Below are positions 9,806-18,404 of a stretch of DNA of 64,000 bases, piece by piece. This DNA is from Parapedobacter sp. SGR-10 (GTDB taxonomy: Bacteria > Bacteroidota > Bacteroidia > Sphingobacteriales > Sphingobacteriaceae). A model generated the notes under the pieces. The model was not told the DNA's origin. It saw nothing but the letters and a program-made list of their open reading frames with translations, and searched no databases. The number at the start of each line of letters is the position of its first letter. Position 1 is the first letter of the stretch. The position numbers and the translations under genes are program-made. The stretch is from assembly GCF_011030405.1 (NCBI RefSeq), contig NZ_JAAJTJ010000004.1:124001-188000 (forward strand), read 5' to 3'.

Positions 9806-12199
9806 CTAAAACCGGATATTCAGACCCAACATAAAGTTGGTGCCGGCCTGTGGGTAATAGTAATTGTAATGTGCTATATCCGTAGAGCCTTGGTACATTT
9901 CGCGCCAGGTATAGCCCGATGTTTCGTACTTGCTGTTGAAGATATTATTGACCGTGAGGTTCAGGTCGACGCGCTCCAACCCTAAAGCTTTGAAGGTATA
10001 TAACGCTCGGATATGGTTCACAAAATATGGATCTATGCTACGCTCCGTGGCAGAGGTGTTGTCCAGATACAGACGAGATACATATTTGGTCAACAAGCTG
10101 AAAGACAGTGTATTTGTTGCTTTGAAAGTGAAATCGTTGGATAGTACTGTCGAAGGGGACATCGCAATATTCGTTGTGCCGTGTTCGACTGTTTCTTCGT
10201 GCAATTTTTCCCAATCTTCGTTGTAGACAGGGATATACTCCACGAAATCCTTGATTTTGTTTTGGCTCAATGCTGCTGTGGCGCTCCAGGTAAACATGGG
10301 ATGGATAGCCCATGATCCGTCAAGTTCTATACCGATTCTGTAACTGTCCGGAATATTGAAACGCAAAGCTCCTCCTGTATCGTTCAGTGTCCCTGTCGGT
10401 ACCAGTTGGTCTTTGTACAGCATGGCATATAGGTTTGTACCGACATTGAACTGTTCGTTGCGGAAGCGATATCCAGCTTCAATGTCTTGCATTTGTTCTG
10501 GTTTGGGGAATTCATTCCTCGGGTTTTCTACGTAATCCTTACGGACGGGTTCTTTACCGGCATAGGCGTAGGATACGTAGATATTGGAATGGCCATTGAT
10601 AAAATAGGTGGTTCCGATTTTCGGATTAAAGAAGGATAGGTCGTCCTCAAAGCTGAAGTTTTTGATTTTATTGTCATCTCCCGAAGCCTTGTAATTGACG
10701 TGACGTCCCTGCAGATCCAGATTGAACAACCAATTGTTTACGCGGTAATCTGCCTTTGCGTATAAGTTGATGTCGGTTTTCTTGGCATCGTTGAGGTAAT
10801 ATTTGCTGTCTATTGTCGAGTTTGAGGCATATTGTGCCCAAATGACTTGTCCGTAGTGGTCACCCAGGTATTGGTTTGCGGCACCTCCAAAAGTCAGATT
10901 GAGCTGATCGGAAGCCTTGTAGTTCAAGGAATAAGTCAGGCCATAGAAGTGATTGTCAAGCCATCTCCTGCGCACCATATCCGACCTTTTTATCTCAGAC
11001 AAGACATCTCCGTCCTCGTTGCGGATAAAAACATTTTCTAGGCCGTAGTTTGAAAATTTATCATTTTCTCTGTATTCTTCATAATAACCGGCTCCACGGG
11101 TATAATGTGCCGCAACATTCAGATTGACTTTATCATTAAAGTAGCTCGTATAATGCAGGTGAGCATGTGTCTGTGTATAGTTATCCGTCTGGTTATCATA
11201 GGTGAATCCGTTATACGTGCGATCGCTTTCCAGTTTATCCTCAGAGATACCGTTCCAAGCCTGATAGGTTTTCTCCTTGCCGGAAAAGACGGTGGCTTTC
11301 AGGATATGCTTGTCGGTGTAAATCCCTCCATCTACATAGAAAGACTTGAGATCGGATGTTGCCCTGTCGACATAGCCGTCCGAAGCAATACGTGACAATC
11401 GCGCGTTGAAAGCATATTTGTTTTGAATCAATCCCGACCCTACCTTAACCGTGTTTTTCCAAGAATTGAAAGACCCAAAAGAGTTGTTGAGTTCAGCATA
11501 CGGGCCTTCTTCCAAAGCGTCTGTCTGGATATTGAGTGAAGCACCAAAAGCGCCTGCACCATTGGTCGATGTACCGATACCGCGCTGGATCTGGATGCTT
11601 TCTACACTGGATGCGAAATCCGGTAAGTTGACAAAGAAGGAACCCATGCTTTCCGCATCATTGAGTGGGATGCCGTTCAATGTCACATTAATCCGCTGAT
11701 TGTCTGACCCTCGGATACGCATGGAGGTGTAGCCGATTCCGGCACCAGCATCCGAACCGATGACCATACCGGGAGTTTGTTCCAACAGGTATGGAATGTC
11801 CTGGCCCAGGTTATTTTGCCGTAGTTCATCCTTGTTGATATTCTTGAAGGTTGTCGCAGCATTTTCTCCGGCACGTGTAGCGGACACAAACACCTCGCCC
11901 GTTTGTAGATGTAGGGCTTCCAATGTGATGGAGTGTTGGGCCTGGTTGGTCGAAATTCGACCATTGTGTGGCCGATAACCCAGATAGGTGACCTGTAGTG
12001 GGAGCGTCTTGTCACTCGTTTGAGCAAAAGAGGCTATACCTCGTTCGTCAGTTTGTTTGCTGATCCTGTCCAATGTCACGGTAGCACCTACCAATACTTG
12101 ATGATGATTGTCGACGACCCTGATAGATACGTCATGTTGTGCGAAGCCTAGCAACGCCATGAAGCAGAATGCCCAAGAGGCATAAAACTTTTTTAACAT
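9806..12199 (-). CDS. TonB-dependent receptor, probable thiamin (TPP-regulated) importer
   Basis: A 797-residue outer-membrane TonB receptor. From the chosen ATG (12199) it begins MLKKFYASWAFCFMALLGFA, a clean signal peptide; an in-frame GTG at 12229 would put 10 polar residues in front and is rejected. A carboxypeptidase-regulatory-like domain (about 22-105) follows, then the plug (EVFVSATRAGENA, then QNNLGQDIPYLLEQTPGMVI and SMRIRGSDNQRINVTLNGIP), then a 22-strand type barrel ending in a C-terminal Phe (NFMLGLNIRF). The TPP riboswitch directly upstream points to thiamin or its precursors as cargo; this is inference from regulation, since barrel sequence does not reveal the ligand. Confidence 0.9.
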   Translation of the reverse strand: MLKKFYASWAFCFMALLGFAQHDVSIRVVDNHHQVLVGATVTLDRISKQTDERGIASFAQTSDKTLPLQVTYLGYRPHNGRISTNQAQHSITLEALHLQTGEVFVSATRAGENAATTFKNINKDELRQNNLGQDIPYLLEQTPGMVIGSDAGAGIGYTSMRIRGSDNQRINVTLNGIPLNDAESMGSFFVNLPDFASSVESIQIQRGIGTSTNGAGAFGASLNIQTDALEEGPYAELNNSFGSFNSWKNTVKVGSGLIQNKYAFNARLSRIASDGYVDRATSDLKSFYVDGGIYTDKHILKATVFSGKEKTYQAWNGISEDKLESDRTYNGFTYDNQTDNYTQTHAHLHYTSYFNDKVNLNVAAHYTRGAGYYEEYRENDKFSNYGLENVFIRNEDGDVLSEIKRSDMVRRRWLDNHFYGLTYSLNYKASDQLNLTFGGAANQYLGDHYGQVIWAQYASNSTIDSKYYLNDAKKTDINLYAKADYRVNNWLFNLDLQGRHVNYKASGDDNKIKNFSFEDDLSFFNPKIGTTYFINGHSNIYVSYAYAGKEPVRKDYVENPRNEFPKPEQMQDIEAGYRFRNEQFNVGTNLYAMLYKDQLVPTGTLNDTGGALRFNIPDSYRIGIELDGSWAIHPMFTWSATAALSQNKIKDFVEYIPVYNEDWEKLHEETVEHGTTNIAMSPSTVLSNDFTFKATNTLSFSLLTKYVSRLYLDNTSATERSIDPYFVNHIRALYTFKALGLERVDLNLTVNNIFNSKYETSGYTWREMYQGSTDIAHYNYYYPQAGTNFMLGLNIRF

Positions 12200-12268
12200 A
12201 ATAAAATAAAATTTTGAGTTAAACCTCACTATTGCAAGGGGTTACAATAGCGCTTAATTTAACCGCCC
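12200..12268 (-). promoter_or_regulatory. Possible expression platform hairpin of the TPP riboswitch
   Basis: Between the aptamer and the ATG the mRNA can fold nested pairs: GTTAAA with TTTAAC outside, CTATTG with CAATAG inside. There is no strong U-run after it, so control of translation start is more likely than of termination. Weak evidence. Confidence 0.4.
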
Positions 12269-12370
<102 letters not shown>

Positions 12371-12425
12371 ATTTCGATGATGCAAAGATAGTTGATTTTT
12401 TAATTATAAAAAAGTATTTGGTTGA

Positions 12426-12460
12426 AAGACTTCTAAACCTTCTAAAATTCCGGAAGTCTT
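12426..12460. repeat. Short inverted repeat AAGACTTC/GAAGTCTT
   Basis: Eight-base perfect arms with a 19-nt spacer in the divergent region between the TPP riboswitch and the amidohydrolase. It resembles the arms of the hairpin at 28596-28628 and may belong to the same dispersed family. Confidence 0.45.
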
Positions 12461-12608
12461 ACTCTATTATTTACCACGATTTAAAATAAATTAACTCGGG
12501 CTGAATTTAGTTTGGAATCTTTTTTGCAGTATTTAATTTAATAATTAGGGATATTTTGGTATTTTGTATAAAATACAGTGTTTGGATAAGTGTTATAATA
12601 TAGAGAGA

Positions 12609-13781
12609 ATGTTAAAGTATTTTTCAGCAGATTATGTCTTGCCTATCTCCTCGCCACCGATACGAAATGGTGTTGTAGCGATCGATCAAGACGGTGTGAT
12701 CAAAGGAGTGTATAATAGTGATGAGGCTCCGATAGAAGCAGAAGTGCGTAAGCTGTCAGGAGTATTGGTGCCCGGTTTTATCAATGGACATTGCCATCTT
12801 GAGCTATCTTATCTCAAAGGGCATGTACCCGAAAAGCAGGGATTGGTGGATTTTCTTCTGTACGTGATGCGTCATCGCAATCCGACGGCTGGTGAGGAAG
12901 AAATTGAAAAGGCCATGAAGAAGGCAGATGAGATGATGTACAACAATGGGATACAGGCAGTCGGTGATCATGTGAATACCGCGCTGTCTGCCAACATCAA
13001 AGAAAAAAGTAAAATACAGTACCATACGTTTGTAGAGATCATCGGATTGCAGGAAGAGGTCGTCGGACAAAAAATAGATGAAGCAAAAGAAATCGAATTT
13101 TATTTTGACCATCTCCATTCGTCTATCACATTGCATGCACCTTATTCCTGCTCAAAGTCTATGCTGACAGCTTTTAAAAAATCCGTGTCTGAAAGAAATA
13201 TCATCAGTATACACAATCAGGAGAGTGAAGAGGAGAATATATTGTTCCGGTATGCAAAAGGGGATTTTATAAGATTTTATAAAGAAATAGGAGTAGATAT
13301 ATCCCATTTTAAACCACAGGCCCGGGCTTCTCTGCAATATTTCCTTCCCTATCTCCCCTCCACCAACAGGGTGATATTGGTGCATAATACCTATACGACA
13401 GTGAAAGACATTGATTTTGCCCTTCGGACGCGGCGAAATGTTGCGTTGTGTATTTGTCCCAAGGCTAATCTGTATATTGAGGATACGCTACCTAGGTTGT
13501 CCGTCATAAATCACGGTGCGGATATAATTATCGGTACGGACAGTCTGGCATCCAATGATACGCTGGATATTTTGGAAGAATTGAAAGTGTTGCACCGGCA
13601 TTATCCTGAACTGGATTTTGTCAAGACCATGCAATGGGCTACACTCAATGGCGCAAAAGCTTTGGGTATGGGAGATCAATTGGGATCTTTGGAAGTCGGG
13701 AAGACTCCGGGCCTGGTGTTGCTCAAAAATATGAAGCAGCTTCACTTGACAGAGGATGTTAAAGTCGAGCGTATTGTTTAG
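12609..13781 (+). CDS. Amidohydrolase-superfamily deaminase/chlorohydrolase-like enzyme
   Basis: About 390 residues from the ATG at 12609 (MLKYFSADYVLPISSPPIRN); an upstream non-ATG extension is not credible. It has the metal-site signatures of the ATZ/TRZ-type amidohydrolases in order: GFINGHCHLELS (HxH, about 58-69), the second-shell IHNQESEEEN (about 202-211), VLVHNTYT (about 258), CPKANLYIEDTLP, and the final metal Asp in IIGTDSLASNDTLDILEEL. Relatives deaminate purine-like substrates such as S-adenosylhomocysteine, guanine or aminofutalosine. Aminodeoxyfutalosine deaminase of the futalosine menaquinone route is a reasonable candidate but unproven. It is cotranscribed, at most, with acylphosphatase downstream. 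Confidence 0.82.
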   Translation: MLKYFSADYVLPISSPPIRNGVVAIDQDGVIKGVYNSDEAPIEAEVRKLSGVLVPGFINGHCHLELSYLKGHVPEKQGLVDFLLYVMRHRNPTAGEEEIEKAMKKADEMMYNNGIQAVGDHVNTALSANIKEKSKIQYHTFVEIIGLQEEVVGQKIDEAKEIEFYFDHLHSSITLHAPYSCSKSMLTAFKKSVSERNIISIHNQESEEENILFRYAKGDFIRFYKEIGVDISHFKPQARASLQYFLPYLPSTNRVILVHNTYTTVKDIDFALRTRRNVALCICPKANLYIEDTLPRLSVINHGADIIIGTDSLASNDTLDILEELKVLHRHYPELDFVKTMQWATLNGAKALGMGDQLGSLEVGKTPGLVLLKNMKQLHLTEDVKVERIV

Positions 13782-13785
13782 ACAA

Positions 13786-13817
13786 AACTTTTCCAAAGTT
13801 CAAACTTTGGAAAAGTT
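13786..13817. repeat. Perfect 15-bp inverted repeat after the amidohydrolase
   Basis: AACTTTTCCAAAGTT and its exact reverse complement are separated by two bases. It begins 5 bp after the amidohydrolase stop codon and ends 17 bp before the -7 box of acyP. It could act as a weak terminator without a T-run, or be a mobile palindromic repeat. Confidence 0.8.
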
Positions 13818-13833
13818 CCCCTAATAAATTGAT

Positions 13834-13841
13834 TACATTTG
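13834..13841 (+). promoter_or_regulatory. -7 promoter element TACATTTG for acyP
   Basis: Matches the Bacteroidota TAnnTTTG element and stands 5 nt before the acyP ATG, so the transcript would begin at or next to the start codon. No good TTG is found 19 nt upstream. Confidence 0.5.
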
Positions 13842-13846
13842 CTTGC

Positions 13847-14128
13847 ATGAAACATTGGAATATCCGAGTCAGGGGAAAGGTACAGGGTGTGTATTTTCGA
13901 TTGACGACCAAAGCTGTCGCTGACCAGTTGGGCATTAAGGGTTTTGTGATGAATGCAGATGATGGTTCGGTCTATATAGAGGCCGAAGGGGATGATTTTG
14001 GATTGGAGGCTTTGTTGGATTTTTGTAAGGAGGGCCCCGAGCGAGCAGAAGTAGAAGCGGTGGATTATACCGAAGAGAAGATCGTACGAGGTTTTAAGAA
14101 TTTTGAAGTCCGTAAAAGGATTCGTTAA
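13847..14128 (+). CDS. acyP: Acylphosphatase
   Basis: A 93-residue acylphosphatase, which hydrolyses acyl phosphates such as acetyl phosphate or 1,3-bisphosphoglycerate in the cytoplasm. The family signature GKVQGVYFRLTTKAVADQLG (about 10-29) carries the phosphate-binding loop and catalytic Arg18; KGFVMNADDGSVYIEAEG (about 31-48) carries catalytic Asn36. Length is normal. The ATG at 13847 gives MKHWNIRVRGKVQG as expected; an upstream alternative adds six residues and would overlap the promoter. The flippase gene follows 13 bp downstream. Confidence 0.95.
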   Translation: MKHWNIRVRGKVQGVYFRLTTKAVADQLGIKGFVMNADDGSVYIEAEGDDFGLEALLDFCKEGPERAEVEAVDYTEEKIVRGFKNFEVRKRIR

Positions 14129-14141
14129 ATAACTTCTGGGG

Positions 14142-15650
14142 GTGTCAAGTATAAAAAAATTTGTAAGCGATACGGTGATATATGGATTTACGACCATTGT
14201 ATCACGGATGCTGGGTTTTTTGATGACCCCAATATACCTGGACAAGTTCAAAAATGCAGGTGTCTACGGGGTTTATTCCAATTTTTATGCATGGGTGTCC
14301 ATACTCAATGCCTTATTGGCATTTGGGATGGAAACTACTTTTTTCCGTTACCTGCAAAAGGTAGAAGAGAAGGATAAGAGAAAGGTCTATAACAATAGCT
14401 TCGTGGTCACACTGCTGACCTCGTCACTGCTGCTATTGACCGTGTTCTTGTTTACCCGGCCACTCGCCACATGGTTTGCAGATGGCGACCCCATAGATGA
14501 TTATGTAAAGTATATCAAGTATTTTGCGTTGATATTGGTTGCAGACGCACTGGCCGTAGTGCCTTTTGCTATGCTGCGGGCCCACGGTAGACCTATTCGA
14601 TATAGCTATCTCAAGTTTATCAATATCTTTATTACGGTCTTTGCCAATTTGTTCTTCATTGTATTTTTGCCGTCTTGGGTACACACTTCACCTTTTTGGG
14701 CCAGGTTTGCGGAGGGGTGGTTTATAGAGGGATGGCTAGGCTATGTGTTTATTTCCAATTTATTGGCCAGCAGTGTGACCCTGCTGTTGTTGTTGCCCGA
14801 GATACTGACCTTCCGATTACGGATTGACAAGGCTCTGATGACATCCATGCTGAGATATAGTTTCCCGATTTTGGTGGCTAATATTTCGTTTATTATCAAC
14901 GAAAATCTCGACAAGATGTTTTTTCCGAAGCTATTGCCGGGAGACCAAGGTAAGATTGAGCTTGGTATTTATGGTGCCGTGGCCAAGATTGCCGTATTTT
15001 TGAATTTGTTCGTGACGGCCTTTCGGTTGGGGGCGGAACCTTTTTTCTTTTCCTATGCCAAGCAGGAGGATGCTCCGAGAACCTATGCCCGAATTATGGA
15101 ATATTTTGTATTGCTGATGGTGTTGGTCATGGTAGGTATGACAGTCAACCTGGACTGGCTTAAATATTTTATCAAAGGTAATGAAGCAGATCCGGGGGTG
15201 TACTGGTCGGGGCTTAAGGTGGTGCCGGTCATTCTATTCAATTATGTGCTGCTGGGTATATATATGAACCTATCTGTATGGTACAAGCTGACGGATCAGA
15301 CCCAATATGGATTGTATATTTCCGGTATAGGGGCCCTGTTGACGATCGTATTGAATGTCCTCCTTATCCCACGCTATTCTTATGTAGGGGCGGTGGCTTC
15401 CACGAGTATTGTCTATCTGGTTATGGTCGGTCTATCTGCGTTTTGGGGACAGAAATATTATCCGATCCCTTATCGGTTTTTAAAGATAGGATCCTATCTT
15501 GTCGGGGGATTGGCGGTTTCGTTGGTCAGTTTCTTTGTGTTTGATAGCAATTTTTGGATAGGGAATTTCTTGTTGCTGGCGTTGTGTATCATTATTCTTT
15601 TTGCGGAAAGAAAATTTATCCGCACCTTCTTGGTGAAGAAAGGAAAATAA
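14142..15650 (+). CDS. Oligosaccharide flippase (Wzx/MATE-like, polysaccharide biosynthesis family)
   Basis: A 502-residue inner-membrane protein with about 14 hydrophobic helices and the typical N-terminus FVSDTVIYGFTTIVSRMLGF followed by MTPIYLD. Relatives in the MOP superfamily flip lipid-linked glycan units across the inner membrane for surface polysaccharide or lipopolysaccharide. The start is GTG at 14142, 13 bp after acyP; no ATG fits the N-terminal helix. No glycosyltransferase genes stand nearby, so the exported glycan is unknown; orphan flippases of this kind are common in Bacteroidota genomes. Confidence 0.88.
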   Translation: MSSIKKFVSDTVIYGFTTIVSRMLGFLMTPIYLDKFKNAGVYGVYSNFYAWVSILNALLAFGMETTFFRYLQKVEEKDKRKVYNNSFVVTLLTSSLLLLTVFLFTRPLATWFADGDPIDDYVKYIKYFALILVADALAVVPFAMLRAHGRPIRYSYLKFINIFITVFANLFFIVFLPSWVHTSPFWARFAEGWFIEGWLGYVFISNLLASSVTLLLLLPEILTFRLRIDKALMTSMLRYSFPILVANISFIINENLDKMFFPKLLPGDQGKIELGIYGAVAKIAVFLNLFVTAFRLGAEPFFFSYAKQEDAPRTYARIMEYFVLLMVLVMVGMTVNLDWLKYFIKGNEADPGVYWSGLKVVPVILFNYVLLGIYMNLSVWYKLTDQTQYGLYISGIGALLTIVLNVLLIPRYSYVGAVASTSIVYLVMVGLSAFWGQKYYPIPYRFLKIGSYLVGGLAVSLVSFFVFDSNFWIGNFLLLALCIIILFAERKFIRTFLVKKGK

Positions 15651-16440
15651 ACTTAAGGGCTGTGGCGTTGTGTAGGGTGAACGCATCAAAATTGTTTTTT
15701 TGTAATAAAATGATGTGGGATTAAAACGGAGGTTTATTTTAGATACATTTTGTTGTCGTTTCCTGCCCATATCCTCTCCGTCCTCTCCGGCGGACGGCCT
15801 CGTGACTTTTGAAGCCCAAAAGTCACCAAAAGGCTTGTCCATTTCAATGCATCTTGTCACAGAGGCCCTCGCTCAATAACCCTGCAACTGCTGCCCTTGG
15901 TTTTGTCTCCCTAGGGCCATTCCCCGGCAACCCTTCGACAAAACTGAACGGAGCTAGGGGCATCCCGCCGCACAGCCTCCCGTTGCAGGGCTATCCCTCC
16001 CGATGCCGGTGAAATGGACGGTTCGTCATCTAATACGGATTTGCTTTACCTGCACATCAGTACATTACATGCAAGGATAAGCTATCCGATGTAGAACGTA
16101 TCCCGTCCAATCACAAGTGGTGGCAGACGACAGGAGATACCGGGGGCGGTGGGTAGGCCAAGGCCTAGGGGATATTTCCGAAGCCCCACCCTAGCTTCGG
16201 AATTCTTCCCAGCCTTGACGGTATGGCTGTCGTGAGCGGAAGCCTGTGCGACAGACCACATTGATTGGACACAGCACCTTGGTCCTTGGGTGCTTCCAAG
16301 GACTAGGCCTCCGCGGCCATTGAGCGGTATGAAAGTGATAAAGAAAACCTCCCTTTATACCATCAATAAAAAATAAGATGCCTGCCTACCGGACAGGCAG
16401 ACATTTACCCTGTAGCGCTGAGCTTCTTGGAGCCGTTATA
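15651..16440. other. GC-richer, hairpin-rich stretch without a credible gene; possible dispersed element
   Basis: About 790 bp between the flippase and the next gene. ORFs exist on both strands (up to 126 codons) but have no start context, extend antisense into the flippase, and are of low-complexity composition. Base composition is visibly richer in G and C than the neighbours. Strong hairpins: TTCCGAAGC/GCTTCGGAA at 16176-16202, GTCCTTGG/CCAAGGAC at 16282-16303, TGCCTG/CAGGCA at 16380-16401. The arrangement fits a multi-copy non-coding repeat or a structured RNA; I recall similar text recurring in this group but cannot confirm it here. Confidence 0.45.
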
Positions 16441-16454
16441 GCAGGATAAACTTA

Positions 16455-16462
16455 TATATTTG
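16455..16462 (+). promoter_or_regulatory. -7 promoter element TATATTTG
   Basis: Fits TAnnTTTG and ends 4 nt before the ATG of the small outer-membrane protein, predicting a leaderless or nearly leaderless mRNA. Confidence 0.5.
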
Positions 16463-16466
16463 TAGG

Positions 16467-16991
16467 ATGAGAAAAAATTTACTTTTAATTTGTTTACTAT
16501 GTATTTCAGGGGCACTCTTTGCCCAGGATTCAACCCGTACTGTTTCGTATGAAAGAAAGAACGATGTGCTTATTGACCCTATCTTTTTGATTGCTGCACC
16601 TGCATTGAATGCTTCCTATGAACGGATCTTGAATGCAGATTACGGTGTGGGTGTACATGCGCTTTTGGGACTTGGGGCCATGGATGAGATTGTGCAGATC
16701 TCCCCTTATGCCCGGATGTACCTGGGACAGCGATATGCGAGTGGCTTTTTTCTGGAAGCGTTTTTTCCGATTACGAGCAGTGAAGAGTATGAGGAGTCCT
16801 TTGAGAAGGAAAATACACCTTCTACACGCGAGACGACGTTTGGTTTTGGTGTAGGCATGGGCGGTAAATGGGTCTTGAAGAAAAATATCATCTTCGAAAT
16901 AGGCGGTGGTGTAGGGCGAAGGCTTTTCTACGATGGCCCGAATGAACCCCTGGTCGGAAAATGGATGCTCGGTGTAGGGTATAAGTTTTAA
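16467..16991 (+). CDS. Small outer-membrane beta-barrel protein, DUF3575-like
   Basis: A 174-residue exported protein with signal peptide MRKNLLLICLLCISGALFAQ. The mature part has about eight amphipathic strands (LIDPIFLIAAPALNASYERI, GVGVHALLGLG, YARMYLGQRYASGFFLEAFF) and ends in Phe (KWMLGVGYKF), as outer-membrane barrels do. The pattern resembles the DUF3575 family of Bacteroidota, whose function is unknown. It converges with dusB, whose stop codon is only a few bases away, so the two genes leave no room for a terminator between them. Confidence 0.78.
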   Translation: MRKNLLLICLLCISGALFAQDSTRTVSYERKNDVLIDPIFLIAAPALNASYERILNADYGVGVHALLGLGAMDEIVQISPYARMYLGQRYASGFFLEAFFPITSSEEYEESFEKENTPSTRETTFGFGVGMGGKWVLKKNIIFEIGGGVGRRLFYDGPNEPLVGKWMLGVGYKF

Positions 16992-16993
16992 GC

Positions 16994-17989
16994 TTAAACA
17001 GCTTCTTCCGCAAAATTGTATTTGATTTCTTCCAGTGCCTCCAATATTTCCGTATAGGATGAAAGGCTTACTAACTTCATGCGGTATTCCTTAAAATTGG
17101 GGATACCTTTGAAGTAATTGGCGTAATGCCTGCGCATCTCGAAAATACCGGTTTTGTCTCCCTTCCATTCAATAGATTTGATGAGGTGGGTACGGCATAC
17201 TTCCACACGTTCGGCAATAGTAGGGCCTTCGAGACGTTGTCCGGTCTCAAAAAAATGCTTGATCTCCCGGAATATCCATGGATAACCGATAGAAGCACGG
17301 CCGATCATAATGCCGTCGACTTCGTATTCCTGACGCCATGCGGCAGCTTTTTCGACCGAATCGACATCACCGTTGCCAAAAATCGGAATTTTGATCCGGG
17401 GATTGCGTTTCACGTCGCGGATCATTGTCCAATCGGCCTGGCCTTTGTACAGCTGTGCACGTGTGCGTCCATGTATGGACAGTGCTTTGATACCTACATC
17501 CTGCAACCTTTCGGCTACTTCGTAGACGTTCTTTGTGTTGTCATCCCAACCTAGCCTCGTCTTGACCGTCACGGGGAGGTGCGTAGCATTGACCACAGCT
17601 TTGGTCATAGCGACCATCTTGTCTATATCTTGTAGCAAGGAGGATCCGGCGCCTTTGCAAACTACTTTTTTGACCGGACAACCGTAGTTGATGTCGATCA
17701 GATCTGGGTTTGCTCTTGAACATATTTCGGCAGATTGGCGCATGTGTTCGATATCTCCTCCGAAGATCTGTATGCCTATCGGTCTTTCGTATTCGAAAAT
17801 GTCTAATTTTTGGAGGGATTTAGCCGCGTCACGGATCAACCCCTCAGACGAGATAAACTCCGTATACATCAGATCCACACCATTTTGTTTGCATACGTAA
17901 CGAAATGGTGGATCGCTGACATCCTCCATCGGAGCCAACAGCAATGGAAACTCTCCCAGATCAATCTTATCGCCAATCTTTATGGACAT
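16994..17989 (-). CDS. dusB: tRNA-dihydrouridine synthase (DusB family)
   Basis: A 331-residue FMN enzyme that reduces uridines in the D-loop of tRNA with NAD(P)H. The N-terminal TIM barrel has FPLLLAPMEDVSDPPFRYVC (about 14-33), the signature DINYGCPVKKVVCKGAGSSL (about 99-118) with the catalytic Cys, and GRTRAQLYKGQADW (about 176-189). The FMN phosphate-binding GNGDVDS and IMIGRASIGYPWIFRE follow. A C-terminal helical domain binds tRNA. It appears monocistronic, with a TACCTTTG promoter box just before the ATG. Confidence 0.95.
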   Translation of the reverse strand: MSIKIGDKIDLGEFPLLLAPMEDVSDPPFRYVCKQNGVDLMYTEFISSEGLIRDAAKSLQKLDIFEYERPIGIQIFGGDIEHMRQSAEICSRANPDLIDINYGCPVKKVVCKGAGSSLLQDIDKMVAMTKAVVNATHLPVTVKTRLGWDDNTKNVYEVAERLQDVGIKALSIHGRTRAQLYKGQADWTMIRDVKRNPRIKIPIFGNGDVDSVEKAAAWRQEYEVDGIMIGRASIGYPWIFREIKHFFETGQRLEGPTIAERVEVCRTHLIKSIEWKGDKTGIFEMRRHYANYFKGIPNFKEYRMKLVSLSSYTEILEALEEIKYNFAEEAV

Positions 17990-17993
17990 TTTG

Positions 17994-18001
17994 CAAAGGT
18001 A
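17994..18001 (-). promoter_or_regulatory. -7 promoter element TACCTTTG for dusB
   Basis: Minus-strand match to TAnnTTTG, 4 nt before the dusB ATG; predicts a leaderless start. Confidence 0.5.
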
Positions 18002-18141
18002 CGACTATTTGCCGAAACCTAAACAGAAGGCTGTCCGAAATGATGACCAGGTATAAGTTCTCAGACCTTTTCGGACACCCCATGGTGAGACCAGTTGTCT
18101 TGAAAAAGTTTTAAACGTTAAGTCTCTTCACATAAAATTTG

Positions 18142-18149
18142 TAACTTTG
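18142..18149 (+). promoter_or_regulatory. -7 promoter element TAACTTTG for the toxin-antitoxin pair
   Basis: TAnnTTTG match 36 nt before the antitoxin ATG at 18186. The TTG at 18147, a formal start of a longer ORF, lies inside this box, which argues against that start. Confidence 0.5.
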
Positions 18150-18185
18150 TATAAGACAGCGATTAGGGAGTTAAAAAAAGAACAG

Positions 18186-18404
18186 ATGAAAGCAATAAAT
18201 ATCACAGCATATACGGATGATACTTCCCAAATAGAAGCATTAAAGGCTGTTATGAAGGCGTTGAAGATAAAATTTGAGTTGACTAAAGGAGAAAACCCTT
18301 ATAATCCGGAATTTGTTGAAAAAATCCAACAGGGCGATGAAGATCTCAAAAACGGAAAAGGAAGGGTTGTAACCTTGGAAGAGCTTGATAGCTTATGGAA
18401 ATAA
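18186..18404 (+). CDS. Antitoxin-like protein, DUF2683 family
   Basis: A 72-residue protein from the ATG at 18186 (MKAINITAYTDDTSQIEALK). It has a short beta strand, two helices and an acidic C-terminal tail ending GRVVTLEELDSLWK, a form often found in antitoxins that wrap a RelE/YoeB-fold toxin. It looks like DUF2683. Its last 10 bp overlap the toxin gene, which is typical of toxin-antitoxin modules and supports translational coupling. No separate DNA-binding fold is obvious, so autoregulation is uncertain. Confidence 0.75.
   Translation: MKAINITAYTDDTSQIEALKAVMKALKIKFELTKGENPYNPEFVEKIQQGDEDLKNGKGRVVTLEELDSLWK

Noticed and set aside
12200..12229. Upstream GTG start for the thiamin-type TonB receptor
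   Set aside because: It would place ten polar residues ahead of a clean signal peptide and lies within the predicted hairpin of the leader.
15480..16012. ORFs of 126 codons (-) and 67 codons (+) in the GC-richer stretch
   Set aside because: No start context, the minus ORF runs antisense into the flippase gene, composition is low-complexity and hairpin-derived; treated as part of a non-coding element.
18147..18185. TTG start extending the antitoxin by 13 residues
   Set aside because: The TTG is inside the predicted -7 promoter box; the ATG at 18186 matches the family start.
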